Shown in pieces: positions 1-5,603 of a stretch of 5,603 bases of DNA (its first letter is position 1; each line of letters begins with the position of its first letter). Origin of the DNA: an uncultured Chloroflexota bacterium. Lineage in GTDB: Bacteria; Chloroflexota; Dehalococcoidia; SAR202; UBA11138. The notes beneath the pieces were generated by a model. It saw only the letters and a program-made list of their open reading frames with translations, was not told the origin of the DNA and searched no databases. The stretch covers positions 1 to 5,603 of the forward strand of contig CAJWRP010000187.1 in the NCBI GenBank assembly GCA_913046025.1, read 5' to 3'. Both the position numbers and the translations under genes were made by a program.

Positions 1-38
1 AAAGTGACTACAGTCGGCCTACCGTCAAGGGACGGAAG

Positions 39-1163
39 ATGCGGACTGGCTACACAACAGGATCATGCGCTGCGGCCGCATCTAAGGCTGCGGTTCAGTC
101 GCTGCTTGTTAAAGAGCCCGTTTCGGAGGTTACGATTCACCTGCCAGTTGGTGAATACGCCACTTTCCAGATTCACAGGTGCGAACTCCTTGATGGAGGA
201 AAAGTGCTGTGCTCGGTTATCAAGGACGGGGGTGACGACCCTGACGCAACCTCTGGTGCTGAAATATGCTCTACGGTTTCCCTGGCTCAGGACAGTGGAG
301 ATAGAGTTACGCTCAAGGGCGGTCCTGGTTTGGGCACAGTGACGAAGCCTGGTACGGGCATACCCGTTGGTGACCCTTCGATCACCAGGGTGCCCCGTAG
401 GATGATTACCGAGGCTGTAACAGATGCGGCGGATGGACTGAGAAACAGCAGTTCTTTTATTGTCGAAATCTCAGTCCCTGGTGGCGAGGAGATTGCCAAA
501 AAGACAGATAACCCAAGGCTGGGGATCATGAATGGCATATCCATTCTGGGGACTACCGGTGTTGTGCAACCCTTCTCTACAGCGGCGTGGCGAGCCAGCG
601 TAAATGTGTCCATCGATGTGGCTGCCGCCAACGACCTGCAACGTATGGTTATTTCCACAGGCACGCAAAGCGAAGCTTTCACGAAACTCTTCCTGGACTT
701 ACCGGATATGGCCTACGTAAACGTCGGTATATTCACTGGCTCAGCACTGAAACGCTGCGTGCAGCGTGGCATCGGCAGGGCGACTCTGGTGGGCATGGTC
801 GGCAAGTTCTCAAAATTAGGAATGGGATACTTTGTGACGCACGTCGCAGGCAACAAAGTCGACGCAGACTTTCTGACATCTCTGGCTGCCGAGTGCGGCG
901 CGTCACCGGAAGTGCAGGCTGAGATGCGGCAGTCCATCACAGCCCGACACTTTCAGGAGATTGCTCAGGCCCATGAGGTGACGGACGTATTCGACCTTAT
1001 TTGTCGCAAGGTGTGTGAAGAGTCCAAGGTCTATGTTGGCGAGAGGGGCAGCGACCTGATCGTGGACAGCATCTGCTTCGATTTTGAGGGCAATGTTCTG
1101 GGCAAAGCCACTACAGATGACGAACCTTTGCAACTGACAGTGAGCGCGTCGGTTGGTGAGTAG
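39..1163 (+). CDS. cbiD: CbiD, cobalt-precorrin-5B C1-methyltransferase
   Basis: CbiD uses S-adenosylmethionine to methylate C1 of cobalt-precorrin-5B in the anaerobic cobalamin pathway, giving cobalt-precorrin-6A; it is expected in the cytoplasm. The 374-residue product has the family signatures in order: GYTTGSCAAAA at residues 4-14, GDDPDATSGA at 65-74, the glycine-rich GGPGLGTVTKPG at 94-105 followed by VGDPSITRVPRRMI at 110-123, VPGGEEIAKKT at 146-156, and NPRLGIMNGISILGTTG at 158-174. A later block at 251-268 (VGMVGKFSKLGMGYFVTH) matches the family's VGxxGKxxKLxxGxxxTH pattern. Length is usual for CbiD. The start is uncertain: ATG at 39 is the first start codon in the window and has a weak AAGGGA six bases upstream, but the frame is open to the left edge and family members often carry 10-20 residues before GYTTGS. 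The stop lies 25 bp before cbiT. Identity is secure; the N-terminus is not. Confidence 0.95.
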   Translation: MRTGYTTGSCAAAASKAAVQSLLVKEPVSEVTIHLPVGEYATFQIHRCELLDGGKVLCSVIKDGGDDPDATSGAEICSTVSLAQDSGDRVTLKGGPGLGTVTKPGTGIPVGDPSITRVPRRMITEAVTDAADGLRNSSSFIVEISVPGGEEIAKKTDNPRLGIMNGISILGTTGVVQPFSTAAWRASVNVSIDVAAANDLQRMVISTGTQSEAFTKLFLDLPDMAYVNVGIFTGSALKRCVQRGIGRATLVGMVGKFSKLGMGYFVTHVAGNKVDADFLTSLAAECGASPEVQAEMRQSITARHFQEIAQAHEVTDVFDLICRKVCEESKVYVGERGSDLIVDSICFDFEGNVLGKATTDDEPLQLTVSASVGE

Positions 1164-1168
1164 CAAGC

Positions 1169-1180
1169 AGGAAGAGAGAG
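1169..1180 (+). promoter_or_regulatory. Probable ribosome binding site of cbiT
   Basis: A purine run, AGGAAGAGAGAG, lies 8 to 12 bases upstream of the GTG at 1189, depending on which part pairs with 16S rRNA. An in-frame TAA at 1183-1185 prevents any earlier start for cbiT, so this site and the GTG go together. It sits in the 25 bp gap after the cbiD stop. Confidence 0.5.
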
Positions 1181-1188
1181 CATAAGTC

Positions 1189-1803
1189 GTGGCCACAGAG
1201 AGAAATCCAGGGCGTCCTCTCGGTTTGCCCGACGATGCCTTTGCCCAGATGCATCCGAACAAGGGACTTATCACCAAGTCGGAAGTGCGGGCGGTAAGTC
1301 TGTATTCGCTTCGTCTGAAACGGGACAGTGTTATCTGGGATATCGGCGCATGCACGGGCTCGGTGGCTCTGGAAGCGGCATGGATTGCTTCCCAAGGACG
1401 GGTTTTCGCAATAGAGCGTGATAGCGAAAGCCTGAGCTTGCTTCGCCAAAACGTAAATAGTTTGGGAGCGGGCAACGTACAGGTGGTGGAAGGTGAGGCT
1501 CCACAGGTATTGGAATCTTTGGAGGACCCAGACGCGGTCTTCATCGGGGGCACCGGTGGACAGCTGCAAGAGATTGTTTCCCTTGTGGGGGAGAGGCTTG
1601 CGCCTGGCGGCGTAGTGGTCGCTAACATTATTGCCTTGGACCGAGCCAACGAGGCCCACAAGTTAATGAATGACATGGGACTTCTAACTAACATGACCAT
1701 GGTGAGCGCATCTCGGGGCAAGGCTCTGCCTGACGGCTCTACCAGGTTAGAGGCGCTGAACCCGGTGTTCATCATTTCCGGCCAGAAGGATTTAGGGATT
1801 TAG
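1189..1803 (+). CDS. cbiT: CbiT, cobalt-precorrin-6B C15-methyltransferase (decarboxylating)
   Basis: CbiT is a class I Rossmann-fold methyltransferase that methylates C15 of cobalt-precorrin-6B and decarboxylates the C12 acetate side chain. The 204-residue product opens with the family's GLPDDAF block (residues 12-18) and KGLITKSEVRAVSL (25-38). The SAM-binding motif I is at 50-60 (WDIGACTGSVA), an acidic ribose-binding position is at E76 in AIERD, and GGTGGQLQEIV is at 120-130. Motif I is unusual: the central glycine of DxGxGxG is Cys55. The GTG start is forced by an upstream in-frame TAA; the next Met (residue 21) would remove the conserved GLPD block. It is a stand-alone CbiT, not fused to CbiE as in CobL, and no cbiE lies between cbiD and cbiT or between cbiT and cbiL. 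It ends 5 bp before cbiL. CobL C-terminal domains are the closest alternative and do the same chemistry. Confidence 0.93.
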   Translation: MATERNPGRPLGLPDDAFAQMHPNKGLITKSEVRAVSLYSLRLKRDSVIWDIGACTGSVALEAAWIASQGRVFAIERDSESLSLLRQNVNSLGAGNVQVVEGEAPQVLESLEDPDAVFIGGTGGQLQEIVSLVGERLAPGGVVVANIIALDRANEAHKLMNDMGLLTNMTMVSASRGKALPDGSTRLEALNPVFIISGQKDLGI

Positions 1804-1808
1804 ACGCG

Positions 1809-2540
1809 GTGGAGGTTGTAAAGGGGAAAGGCTGTCTGTACGGAGTTGGCGTGGGACCCGGCGACCCGGAACTGCTCACACTCAAAGCCGTGCGGGTCAT
1901 ACAGTCGGCAGACGTAGTCTTCGCGCCACAGGCCGAGACCAGCCAAGATAGTCTGGCACTAGCTGTCGTACGAGATTACCTTGACTTGGGTAATCAGGAG
2001 CTGGTTTACGCACCGTTTGCCATGGGCGTCGAAACGGACACCGTCTGGAATGAGACCGCCGAGAGCATATCGAGCTTCCTTAACAAGGGACAAAGCGTCG
2101 TCTTTCTAACACTGGGCGATCCCATGCTGTACGGGTCGTTCATGTATGTTATGGAGAAGGTGCTGGAGGTAGAGCCGAGCATGCCGGTGGAGATAGTGCC
2201 CGGAGTGTCTTCGATATCGGCATCAGCTGCTTCGGCTCGAACGCCTATCGTATCGCATAGGGAACGGCTGGCAGTGCTCCCATCCATGTATGGTATAGAC
2301 GACCTGCGACAGGTGCTTACGCAGTTTGAGACGGTGGTTTTGATGAAGGTCAATCAGAAAGCGATTGACGCGGTGGAGGAGATCGAGCGAGACGGGGGAC
2401 TGAAGCGCTGCGTTTACGTGCGTCGTGCTTCGACGGAGCGAGAGACGGTGGTGCGGAGCGCCTCTGATGTGACGCCAAATGATATGGACTACTTCTCCAT
2501 GATGATTTTAAGTGCTAATCGTGGCGGAGCAGTGGCGTAA
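1809..2540 (+). CDS. cbiL: CbiL/CobI, (cobalt-)precorrin-2 C20-methyltransferase
   Basis: This tetrapyrrole-methylase-fold enzyme adds a methyl group at C20 of cobalt-factor II (cobalt-sirohydrochlorin) or precorrin-2, the first committed corrin methylation. In the 243-residue product the N-terminal SAM/substrate motif is YGVGVGPGDPELLTLKAVR (residues 11-29). LTLGDPMLYGSFMYV at 100-114 and VEIVPGVSSISASAASA at 127-143 are the other conserved loops. The TLGDPMLY wording and the RERLAVLPS segment (151-159) are typical of CobI/CbiL and distinguish it from CbiF and CbiH. Length is normal for the family. The start is a GTG 5 bp after the cbiT stop, with only a weak TTAGGGA about 10 bases upstream, so translation may be coupled to cbiT. 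Cobalt-containing substrate is inferred from the neighbouring cbiD and cbiG, not from the protein itself; cobI would be the name in the aerobic pathway. Confidence 0.93.
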   Translation: MEVVKGKGCLYGVGVGPGDPELLTLKAVRVIQSADVVFAPQAETSQDSLALAVVRDYLDLGNQELVYAPFAMGVETDTVWNETAESISSFLNKGQSVVFLTLGDPMLYGSFMYVMEKVLEVEPSMPVEIVPGVSSISASAASARTPIVSHRERLAVLPSMYGIDDLRQVLTQFETVVLMKVNQKAIDAVEEIERDGGLKRCVYVRRASTERETVVRSASDVTPNDMDYFSMMILSANRGGAVA

Positions 2541-2597
2541 CCGATAAGTTAGATTTAACAAACAAGATTGGTAATGGGTAAAAGAGGACATTAATAG
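2541..2597 (+). other. AT-rich spacer between cbiL and cbiF
   Basis: This 57 bp gap is about 32% GC by count, clearly below the flanking genes, and is the second longest gap in the cluster. It contains a six-codon reading frame (ATG 2574 to TAA 2594) in the same frame as cbiF, followed directly by TAG and then the cbiF ATG. I see no convincing -35/-10 pair, no hairpin followed by a T run, and no riboswitch core. It may be only a leader that carries the cbiF ribosome binding site. Confidence 0.4.
2584..2588 (+). promoter_or_regulatory. Ribosome binding site of cbiF
   Basis: GAGGA lies 9 bases upstream of the cbiF ATG at 2598, a suitable spacing, and is one of the best Shine-Dalgarno matches in the window. 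Together with the in-frame TAA-TAG at 2592-2597 it fixes the cbiF start. Confidence 0.65.
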
Positions 2598-3443
2598 ATG
2601 AATGGGAAAGTTTACTTCATAGGCGGCGGTCCAGGGGACCCCGAGCTTCTAACGCTAAAGGCGGTAAGGCTAATCGAGTCGGCGGACCTGGTGCTGTACG
2701 CAGACTCCCTGGTTCATCCCTCGGTGACGGAGTTCGCCAAACCTGATGCTCAGGTGGTTGGCAGCAAAAACCTGACCCTGGATGAGATGACTGAACTGAT
2801 GATGAAGACGGTCAGCGAAGGCAAGATCGTGGCAAGAATTCAGAGTGGCGACCCGTCCATTTACGGCGCCTTGCTGGAGCAGATGCGTATTCTTGAGAAG
2901 GCGGGCATTGAGTTCGATATCGTACCTGGTGTCAGCTCTGCCTTTTCAGCGGCGGCTGCGCTGAAAACCGAGTTCACGGTACCCGGCGGTTCGCAGACGG
3001 TAATCTTCACTCGTTTTGAGGGTCGCGCCTCCATGCCCGACGGCGAAAAGATGGCCGACCTTGCCAGGCACGGCGCAACGCTGGTCATCTTCCTCAGCAT
3101 TACCCGAATCAACCAGCTTGTTAAGCAGCTCCTTGAGGGCGCGTACACGGAAGAGACGCCTGTGGCCATAGTTTATCGCGTTGGCTGGTCCGATGAGCAG
3201 ATTATTCGTGGGACGTTGGCCGACATCGGACCCAAGGTCAAGGCGGCTGGGATTACTTTGCAGGCCCTGGTACTGGTAGGCGAGGCCTTCGACCCAAACA
3301 TTTGCAAACCAGAAGAGCTTGCAGCCGTAGCCTCATCCCACCTGTATTCAGATGACTACACGCATATCTACAGAAAGGCCAAAGGAATCGAACGTGGCCG
3401 TAGCGCCGCCGCCGAAGCCCAAGGTGTTAACGGAAGCGTCTGA
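2598..3443 (+). CDS. cbiF: CbiF/CobM, (cobalt-)precorrin-4 C11-methyltransferase
   Basis: CbiF transfers a methyl group from SAM to C11 of cobalt-precorrin-4, giving cobalt-precorrin-5A. The 281-residue product shows the tetrapyrrole methylase pattern: VYFIGGGPGDPELLTLKAVR (residues 5-24), the family-specific LYADSLVHPS (33-42), RIQSGDPSIYGALLEQM (80-96), DIVPGVSSAFSAAAALKTE (107-125) and SQTVIFTRFEGRASMPDGE (132-150). The GRxxMPxGE element and the SGDPSIYGA loop point to C11 rather than C20 or C17 activity. The C-terminal part has YRVGWSDEQIIRGTLADI (193-210), then SHLYSDDYTHIYRKAKG (247-263), as in CobM/CbiF. About 18 residues after that (264-281) look like a low-complexity tail. The ATG follows two in-frame stop codons and a good GAGGA site. 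The stop is 2 bp before cbiG, whose lactone-opening activity works on the neighbouring pathway intermediates. Confidence 0.95.
   Translation: MNGKVYFIGGGPGDPELLTLKAVRLIESADLVLYADSLVHPSVTEFAKPDAQVVGSKNLTLDEMTELMMKTVSEGKIVARIQSGDPSIYGALLEQMRILEKAGIEFDIVPGVSSAFSAAAALKTEFTVPGGSQTVIFTRFEGRASMPDGEKMADLARHGATLVIFLSITRINQLVKQLLEGAYTEETPVAIVYRVGWSDEQIIRGTLADIGPKVKAAGITLQALVLVGEAFDPNICKPEELAAVASSHLYSDDYTHIYRKAKGIERGRSAAAEAQGVNGSV
3432..3436 (+). promoter_or_regulatory. Possible ribosome binding site of cbiG
   Basis: GGAAG lies 9 bases upstream of the cbiG ATG at 3446, inside the last codons of cbiF. The cbiF TGA and the cbiG ATG are only 2 bases apart, so reinitiation or coupled translation is at least as likely as independent initiation. 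Confidence 0.4.
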
Positions 3444-3445
3444 GA

Positions 3446-4534
3446 ATGAACGAGACACCTACTACAGCAGTCGTTGCCATATCCAGGCGTGGCGCCGAGA
3501 TGGCCAATCGTCTGGCGACGGTCATGCAGCAGGACGTTGACCTGTACGTAGAACGACGTTTGGGTGACAGTTCCATCCCGGAGGCAATCGTCTTCGATCT
3601 TCCCGTGCGACCTCTGATCGCTAGCCTCTTCGTTAGCCATCGAAATCTGGTCCTTTTTATGCCAGTTGGAGCAGCTGTCCGGTTGCTGGCTCCGTATCTG
3701 GAGAGCAAAGCGTCCGACCCCGCAGTCGTTTGTGTCGATGAGGCAGGTCATTTTGCAGTCAGCCTGCTGTCTGGCCATACAGGCGGCGCTGATGAGCTAG
3801 CCAAGACCGTGGCCAGTGCTTTGGACGGCACGCCAGTAATTACATCTGCGTCTCATGCGCTGAATACGGTTGCTGTGGACCTGCTGGGCAAGCGGTATGG
3901 CTGGCGAATTGAAGCAGAGCCTGAGGCAATTACTCGCGCGTCGGCTGCCGTGATAAATGGAGAGCCGGTGGCGCTACTGCAGGATGCTGGTGAAACCGAA
4001 TGGCAAACGGACGGCACGCTTCCTGACAATGTTCAGGTGTGTTATTCGATGGCTGAGTTCAACAGTCCATGGTGGTCAGCGGGCTTGCTCGTTACGGATC
4101 GAGTTTGCAACGAAACGGTGTTGGATGATCGGCCTATTGTGACGTATAGGCCTCGCACATTGGCGGTGGGCGTGGGCTGCCGTAGGAACGCGTCTACGCA
4201 GGAGTTAGATGAGCTTCTCAGGAGGACATTTGATGGCAATGGCCTGGCCATCGGGAGCATTAGATGCCTTGCCACCATCGACTTGAAGCGGGATGAAGAG
4301 GCCATATCGACAGTTGCTCTGTGGCTCGAAGTACCAGTGGAGTACTTTGACAGTGACGAGCTTAACTCCAGACCGGGGCCTTCTGGTCCCTCTGCCGCGC
4401 AAGACCGCCTGGGGGTTGTGGGGGTGTCGGAACCGGCTGCTTTGCTGGCGTCCGGTAACGATGACCTTGTCGTCCGAAAGGTCAAATCAGCTTCGGTTAC
4501 AGTTGCGGTGGCCAGACTGGTTGGTGCAGCATGA
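3446..4534 (+). CDS. cbiG: CbiG, cobalt-precorrin-5A hydrolase
   Basis: CbiG opens the delta-lactone ring of cobalt-precorrin-5A and releases the C20 two-carbon fragment as acetaldehyde, giving cobalt-precorrin-5B. It has no counterpart in the oxygen-dependent route except for its C-terminal domain, which resembles CobE. The 362-residue product has the full CbiG layout. The N-terminal domain includes LVLFMPVGAAVRLLAP (residues 68-83), DPAVVCVDEAGHFAVSLLSG (91-110), HTGGADELA (111-119) and TPVITSASHALNTVAVDLLG (129-148). A variable middle section covers about 155-235. The C-terminal CobE-like domain starts at LAVGVGCRRNAS (239-250) and continues with LATIDLKRDE (275-284), YFDSDEL (300-306) and VRKVKSASVTVAVAR (343-357). 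Length is usual, and no domain is missing. It is separate from CbiH, although the two are fused in some organisms; here they overlap by 4 bp (ATGA), which suggests coupled translation and partnership on consecutive intermediates. Confidence 0.95.
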   Translation: MNETPTTAVVAISRRGAEMANRLATVMQQDVDLYVERRLGDSSIPEAIVFDLPVRPLIASLFVSHRNLVLFMPVGAAVRLLAPYLESKASDPAVVCVDEAGHFAVSLLSGHTGGADELAKTVASALDGTPVITSASHALNTVAVDLLGKRYGWRIEAEPEAITRASAAVINGEPVALLQDAGETEWQTDGTLPDNVQVCYSMAEFNSPWWSAGLLVTDRVCNETVLDDRPIVTYRPRTLAVGVGCRRNASTQELDELLRRTFDGNGLAIGSIRCLATIDLKRDEEAISTVALWLEVPVEYFDSDELNSRPGPSGPSAAQDRLGVVGVSEPAALLASGNDDLVVRKVKSASVTVAVARLVGAA

Positions 4535-5295
4535 GCACAGGTCAACTCTTCTTAGTAGGCCTCGGCCCTGGCTCGCGTGACCTTATGTCCCCCATGGCTG
4601 TTGACGTTCTCGAGCGCTGTGAAGTTGTCATTGGCTACAGCGGCTACATCGACCAGATCAAAGACATCACCGAGGGCAAAGAGATTATCTCTATGGATTT
4701 GGGTGAGGAGATGCAGCGGGCTGCACGGGCCGTTGAACTAGCCCTAGCCGGCAAGTCTGTGGCCGTTGTCTCGTCTGGTGATGCCGGAATTTACGGTATG
4801 GCGGCACCGGTATTTCAGCAGCTGGCATCCAGCAACTGGAATGGCCAAGACCCCATTGTGGAGGTGGTGCCCGGAGTGTCGGCCTTGCAATCATCGGCTT
4901 CACTGCTGGGCTCGCCGCTAATGCAGGACTTCTGCGCCATCAGCCTTAGCGACCTTATGACGCCCTGGGAGGTCATTCGGAAGCGGTTGGCTGCTGCATC
5001 GCAGGGAGACTTTGTAGTAGTGCTCTACAATCCTCGAAGTCGCAAGCGGCAGCGGCATATCGAAGAGGCTAGGGAACTTCTTCTTACCAGCAGAGGAGAA
5101 CACACACCTGTCGGGCTGGTCCGCAACGCCTATCGAGGTGATCAGATGGTGAGCCTTACCACTCTCGGGGAGCTGAAAGACCGGTTCGAGGACGTGGACA
5201 TGTTTACAACTGTCGTAATCGGCAACTCTACTACGTATGTCGCGGGTAATAAGATGATTACACCAAGAGGTTACCGCGACGCTAACCCCTCCTGA
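4531..5295 (+). CDS. cbiH: CbiH/CobJ, (cobalt-)precorrin-3 C17-methyltransferase, ring contraction
   Basis: CbiH methylates C17 of cobalt-factor III and drives the ring contraction that makes the corrin-type macrocycle with a delta-lactone, producing cobalt-precorrin-4 or its oxidised form. The 254-residue product matches the CobJ/CbiH family throughout: LFLVGLGPGSRDLMSPMAVD (residues 6-25), IGYSGYIDQI (34-43), AVVSSGDAGIYGMAAPV (78-94), EVVPGVSALQSSASLLGSP (111-129), ISLSDLMTPWEVIRKRL (137-153), VVVLYNPRSRKRQ (162-174), and VDMFTTVVIGNST (222-234) with ITPRGYRD at the end (243-250). Length is that of the single-domain enzyme; there is no C-terminal iron-sulfur extension as in the longer CbiH60 type. 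The ATG overlaps the cbiG stop by 4 bp and has no clear Shine-Dalgarno site, so coupled translation is likely. The aerobic CobJ name is an alternative, but context with cbiD and cbiG favours CbiH. Confidence 0.95.
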   Translation: MSTGQLFLVGLGPGSRDLMSPMAVDVLERCEVVIGYSGYIDQIKDITEGKEIISMDLGEEMQRAARAVELALAGKSVAVVSSGDAGIYGMAAPVFQQLASSNWNGQDPIVEVVPGVSALQSSASLLGSPLMQDFCAISLSDLMTPWEVIRKRLAAASQGDFVVVLYNPRSRKRQRHIEEARELLLTSRGEHTPVGLVRNAYRGDQMVSLTTLGELKDRFEDVDMFTTVVIGNSTTYVAGNKMITPRGYRDANPS

Positions 5296-5371
5296 GCAAT
5301 AGCACCGAGGCCCTTGAGTCGCGTACACTTTTGTTAGTCCAGAAATAGCAGGTGGTACGAACTTTCTTAAA
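5296..5371 (+). other. Spacer between cbiH and cbiA
   Basis: This 76 bp gap is the longest non-coding stretch in the window, about 46% GC by count. I see no hairpin followed by a T run, so no intrinsic terminator after cbiH, and no convincing promoter. A seven-base direct repeat (AATAGCA at 5298-5304 and 5344-5350) is within chance. The bases just before the cbiA ATG are pyrimidine- and A-rich and lack a Shine-Dalgarno site. Confidence 0.4.
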
Positions 5372-5603
5372 ATGACATCAGCCATCGTGATTGCAGGCGC
5401 TCGTAGCGGCGTCGGTAAGACAACCATAACCACGGGCATCATGGGCGCTCTGGCTCGCCGTGGACACAAGGTGCAGCCCTTCAAGTGTGGGCCGGACTAT
5501 ATTGATCCGTCTTACCACAAGATGGCCTGCGGTATCGCTAGTCGCAACCTGGACACGTGGCTGTTGTCTAACGCCGCTGTGCTGGAGTCTTTTGGAAGGG
5601 CCA
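5372..5603 (+). CDS. cbiA: CbiA, cobyrinic acid a,c-diamide synthase (N-terminal part, cut by window edge)
   Basis: CbiA is the ATP- and glutamine-dependent amidotransferase that converts the a and c acetate side chains of cobyrinate to amides. Only the first 77 codons are present; the frame is open at the right edge. The visible part is the start of the P-loop dethiobiotin-synthetase-like domain: Walker [11 protein letters not shown] at residues 9-18, then [16 protein letters not shown] at 34-49 and SRNLDTWLL at 57-65, all characteristic of CbiA/CobB. The C-terminal glutamine amidotransferase domain would lie beyond the window. ATG at 5372 is the only start in frame after a TGA at 5315-5317, but it has no recognisable ribosome binding site. 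Hydrogenobyrinate a,c-diamide synthase (CobB) is the aerobic equivalent and cannot be excluded from this fragment; the neighbours favour CbiA. Confidence 0.93.
   Translation, partial: MTSAIVIAGARSGVGKTTITTGIMGALARRGHKVQPFKCGPDYIDPSYHKMACGIASRNLDTWLLSNAAVLESFGRA

Noticed and set aside
4..342. A 112-codon + strand frame starting at GTG 4, overlapping cbiD
   Set aside because: It is out of frame with the well-conserved cbiD, and its translation resembles no known protein.
903..1775. A 290-codon open frame on the - strand opposite cbiT and the end of cbiD
   Set aside because: It lies antisense to two genes with clear family motifs; its translation shows no recognisable domain and is rich in Arg, Ser and Thr as expected of a shadow frame.
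1809..5295. Recent tandem duplication of the three tetrapyrrole methylase genes cbiL, cbiF and cbiH
   Set aside because: They share only short family motifs, have distinct family-specific segments, and their codons differ even where residues are identical, so they are old paralogues.
5296..5371. Possible promoter (TTGAGT at 5314, TACACT at 5324) or terminator between cbiH and cbiA
   Set aside because: No -35/-10 pair has proper spacing, and there is no stable hairpin with a T run.
4918..5484. A 188-codon open frame on the - strand covering the end of cbiH, the spacer and the start of cbiA
   Set aside because: It runs antisense to conserved cbiH and cbiA motifs, including the Walker A region, and has no recognisable domain.
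1..5603. Cobalamin riboswitch controlling the cluster
   Set aside because: None of the three gaps is long enough or contains a B12-box-like core; if one exists it would lie upstream of the window.

Overview
The window holds seven genes on the + strand, tightly packed, all for building the corrin ring of cobalamin (vitamin B12). In order they are cbiD, cbiT, cbiL, cbiF, cbiG, cbiH and the first 77 codons of cbiA, which runs off the right edge. cbiD and cbiG are hallmarks of the anaerobic (early cobalt insertion) route, so anaerobic gene names are used. No gene is seen on the - strand, and there is no RNA gene, mobile element or CRISPR array.

Layout: cbiD (39-1163, possibly begun left of the window), 25 bp gap, cbiT (1189-1803), 5 bp gap, cbiL (1809-2540), a 57 bp AT-rich spacer, cbiF (2598-3443), 2 bp gap, cbiG (3446-4534), 4 bp overlap, cbiH (4531-5295), a 76 bp spacer, cbiA (5372 to the edge). 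The short gaps and the ATGA overlap indicate one polycistronic unit. Coding sequence covers about 97% of the window.

How the genes work together (from knowledge of the pathway): CbiL methylates C20 of cobalt-sirohydrochlorin. CbiH methylates C17 and contracts the ring. CbiF methylates C11. CbiG opens the lactone and releases the two-carbon fragment as acetaldehyde. CbiD methylates C1. CbiT methylates C15 and removes the C12 acetate carboxyl. CbiA amidates the a and c side chains of cobyrinate. The chelatase (CbiK/CbiX), the C5 methyltransferase CbiE, the reductase CbiJ and the mutase CbiC are not in this window; they may lie outside it.

Organism: a bacterium with moderate GC (somewhat above half by eye, not counted), GTG as well as ATG starts, and weak, purine-rich ribosome binding sites. 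The protein style would fit an uncultured Chloroflexota/Dehalococcoidia-like lineage, but this is a low-confidence guess. The region looks like ordinary core biosynthesis. No undescribed system was found; the findings below are modest details.
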